A stretch of 28,863 nt of DNA, from contig JAOZGN010000030.1 in the NCBI GenBank assembly GCA_027491555.1, positions 1 through 28,863 of the forward strand, read 5' to 3'. Shown here in pieces: positions 28,604-28,863 of the stretch (position 1 is its first letter; each line of letters begins with the position of its first letter). The translations under genes were made by a program, and so were the position numbers. The notes beneath the pieces were generated by a model. The model saw nothing but the letters and a program-made list of their open reading frames with translations. It was not told the DNA's origin and searched no databases. The stretch comes from Thermoproteota archaeon. GTDB lineage: Archaea > Thermoproteota > Korarchaeia > Korarchaeales > Korarchaeaceae.

Positions 28604-28863
28604 TCACCTCTTGGAGTACAGGTGGCAGGCCACCCAGTGGCCCGGCTCGACCTCTATGAACGGCGGCTCCTCCTTGTCGCAGGGCTCGAACCTGTACGGG
28701 CAGCGCGGGTGGAACCTACAGCCGGGCGGGACGTTAGCGGCGCTCGGGACCTCTCCCTTGATGGGGATCTCCTTGATCACGTCTTTCATGCTGGGCTCGG
28801 GCTCAGGGACGGCGGCTATGAGCGCCTTGGTGTACGGGTGCAGCGGGTTCTCAACCAGGGTGT
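28604..28863 (-). CDS. Oligopeptide/dipeptide ABC transporter ATP-binding protein, C-terminal part
   Basis: Only the last 86 codons or so are in the window; the 5' part lies beyond the right edge. The frame reads TLVENPLHPYTKALIAAVPE, the conserved end of the OppD/OppF/DppD/DppF ABC domain, then the family-specific C-terminal extension with a Cys cluster: GCRFHPRCPYRFEPCDKEEP and WVACHLYSKR. In characterised members this tail binds an iron-sulphur cluster. The protein would energise uptake of peptides or sugars by an Opp/Dpp-type transporter; in archaea many such systems import oligosaccharides. The other transporter subunits should lie to the right. Confidence 0.9.
   Translation of the reverse strand, partial: TLVENPLHPYTKALIAAVPEPEPSMKDVIKEIPIKGEVPSAANVPPGCRFHPRCPYRFEPCDKEEPPFIEVEPGHWVACHLYSKR

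Noticed and set aside
1..28863. CRISPR array, rRNA genes or insertion sequences
   Set aside because: No regularly spaced repeats, no rRNA-like segments and no transposase motif were seen; nearly all bases are in protein genes.

Overview
The window looks like a compact, GC-rich archaeal chromosome segment, probably from a thermophile of the TACK type; a korarchaeal or related lineage is possible, but the sequence alone does not settle it. Signs of archaea are aIF1/SUI1, archaemetzincin, a CetZ-type tubulin homologue, ADP-forming acyl-CoA synthetase, a CTP-dependent polyprenol-kinase-like protein, single-domain KaiC, an FmdE-family protein, and TATA boxes about 25-30 bp upstream of mostly leaderless GTG/TTG/ATG starts. 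Codon use and gene density look uniform, and apart from one tyrosine recombinase at the left edge there is no clear mobile element. No rRNA, tRNA, CRISPR or insertion sequence was recognised, and no stretch over 300 bp lacks a gene.

Layout. 1-6131: a tyrosine recombinase running off the left edge, divergent from a large unknown protein with a PD-(D/E)XK-like C-terminus; a small unknown gene and archaemetzincin on the minus strand; then an HD hydrolase, a 5-formyl-THF cyclo-ligase-like protein, aIF1, an AIM24-family protein and a small membrane protein on the plus strand. 6138-15830 (minus strand): a nucleoid and cytoskeleton block. In transcription order it is alaX, a signal-peptide/TM/winged-helix protein, a short SMC, a short ScpA-like kleisin, ScpB, a 657-residue coiled-coil protein with a Pro/Lys/Glu-rich linker, CetZ, and the alpha part of an NDP-forming acyl-CoA synthetase. 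15882-20550: a saccharopine-dehydrogenase-like oxidoreductase, M20 peptidase, polyprenol-kinase-like membrane protein, methyltransferase and PfkB kinase. 20560-28863: a Ca2+-type P-type ATPase, an anchored extracytoplasmic protein, a cis-prenyltransferase/phosphohexomutase/Nudix operon, FmdE, KaiC, a small membrane protein, and the C-terminus of a peptide ABC-transporter ATPase running off the right edge.

Themes. (1) SMC, ScpA and ScpB form one overlapping operon, but the SMC is only about 786 residues with both coiled-coil arms roughly half the usual length, and the kleisin is small with a poorly recognisable N-terminus. The operon begins with a membrane winged-helix protein and is followed by a coiled-coil/wHTH protein and CetZ, which suggests a chromosome-organisation and cell-shape module. 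(2) Several divergent gene pairs appear to share one near-symmetric TATA box midway between two leaderless starts. (3) At two loci (smc and the cyclo-ligase) the conserved N-terminus can only be reached from a CTG codon in a CTGA stop/start overlap, and uppS may be a third non-canonical start. (4) Convergent genes commonly overlap at their 3' ends. (5) uppS, phosphohexomutase and the polyprenol-kinase-like gene together suggest lipid-carrier and sugar-phosphate supply for glycosylation (inference).
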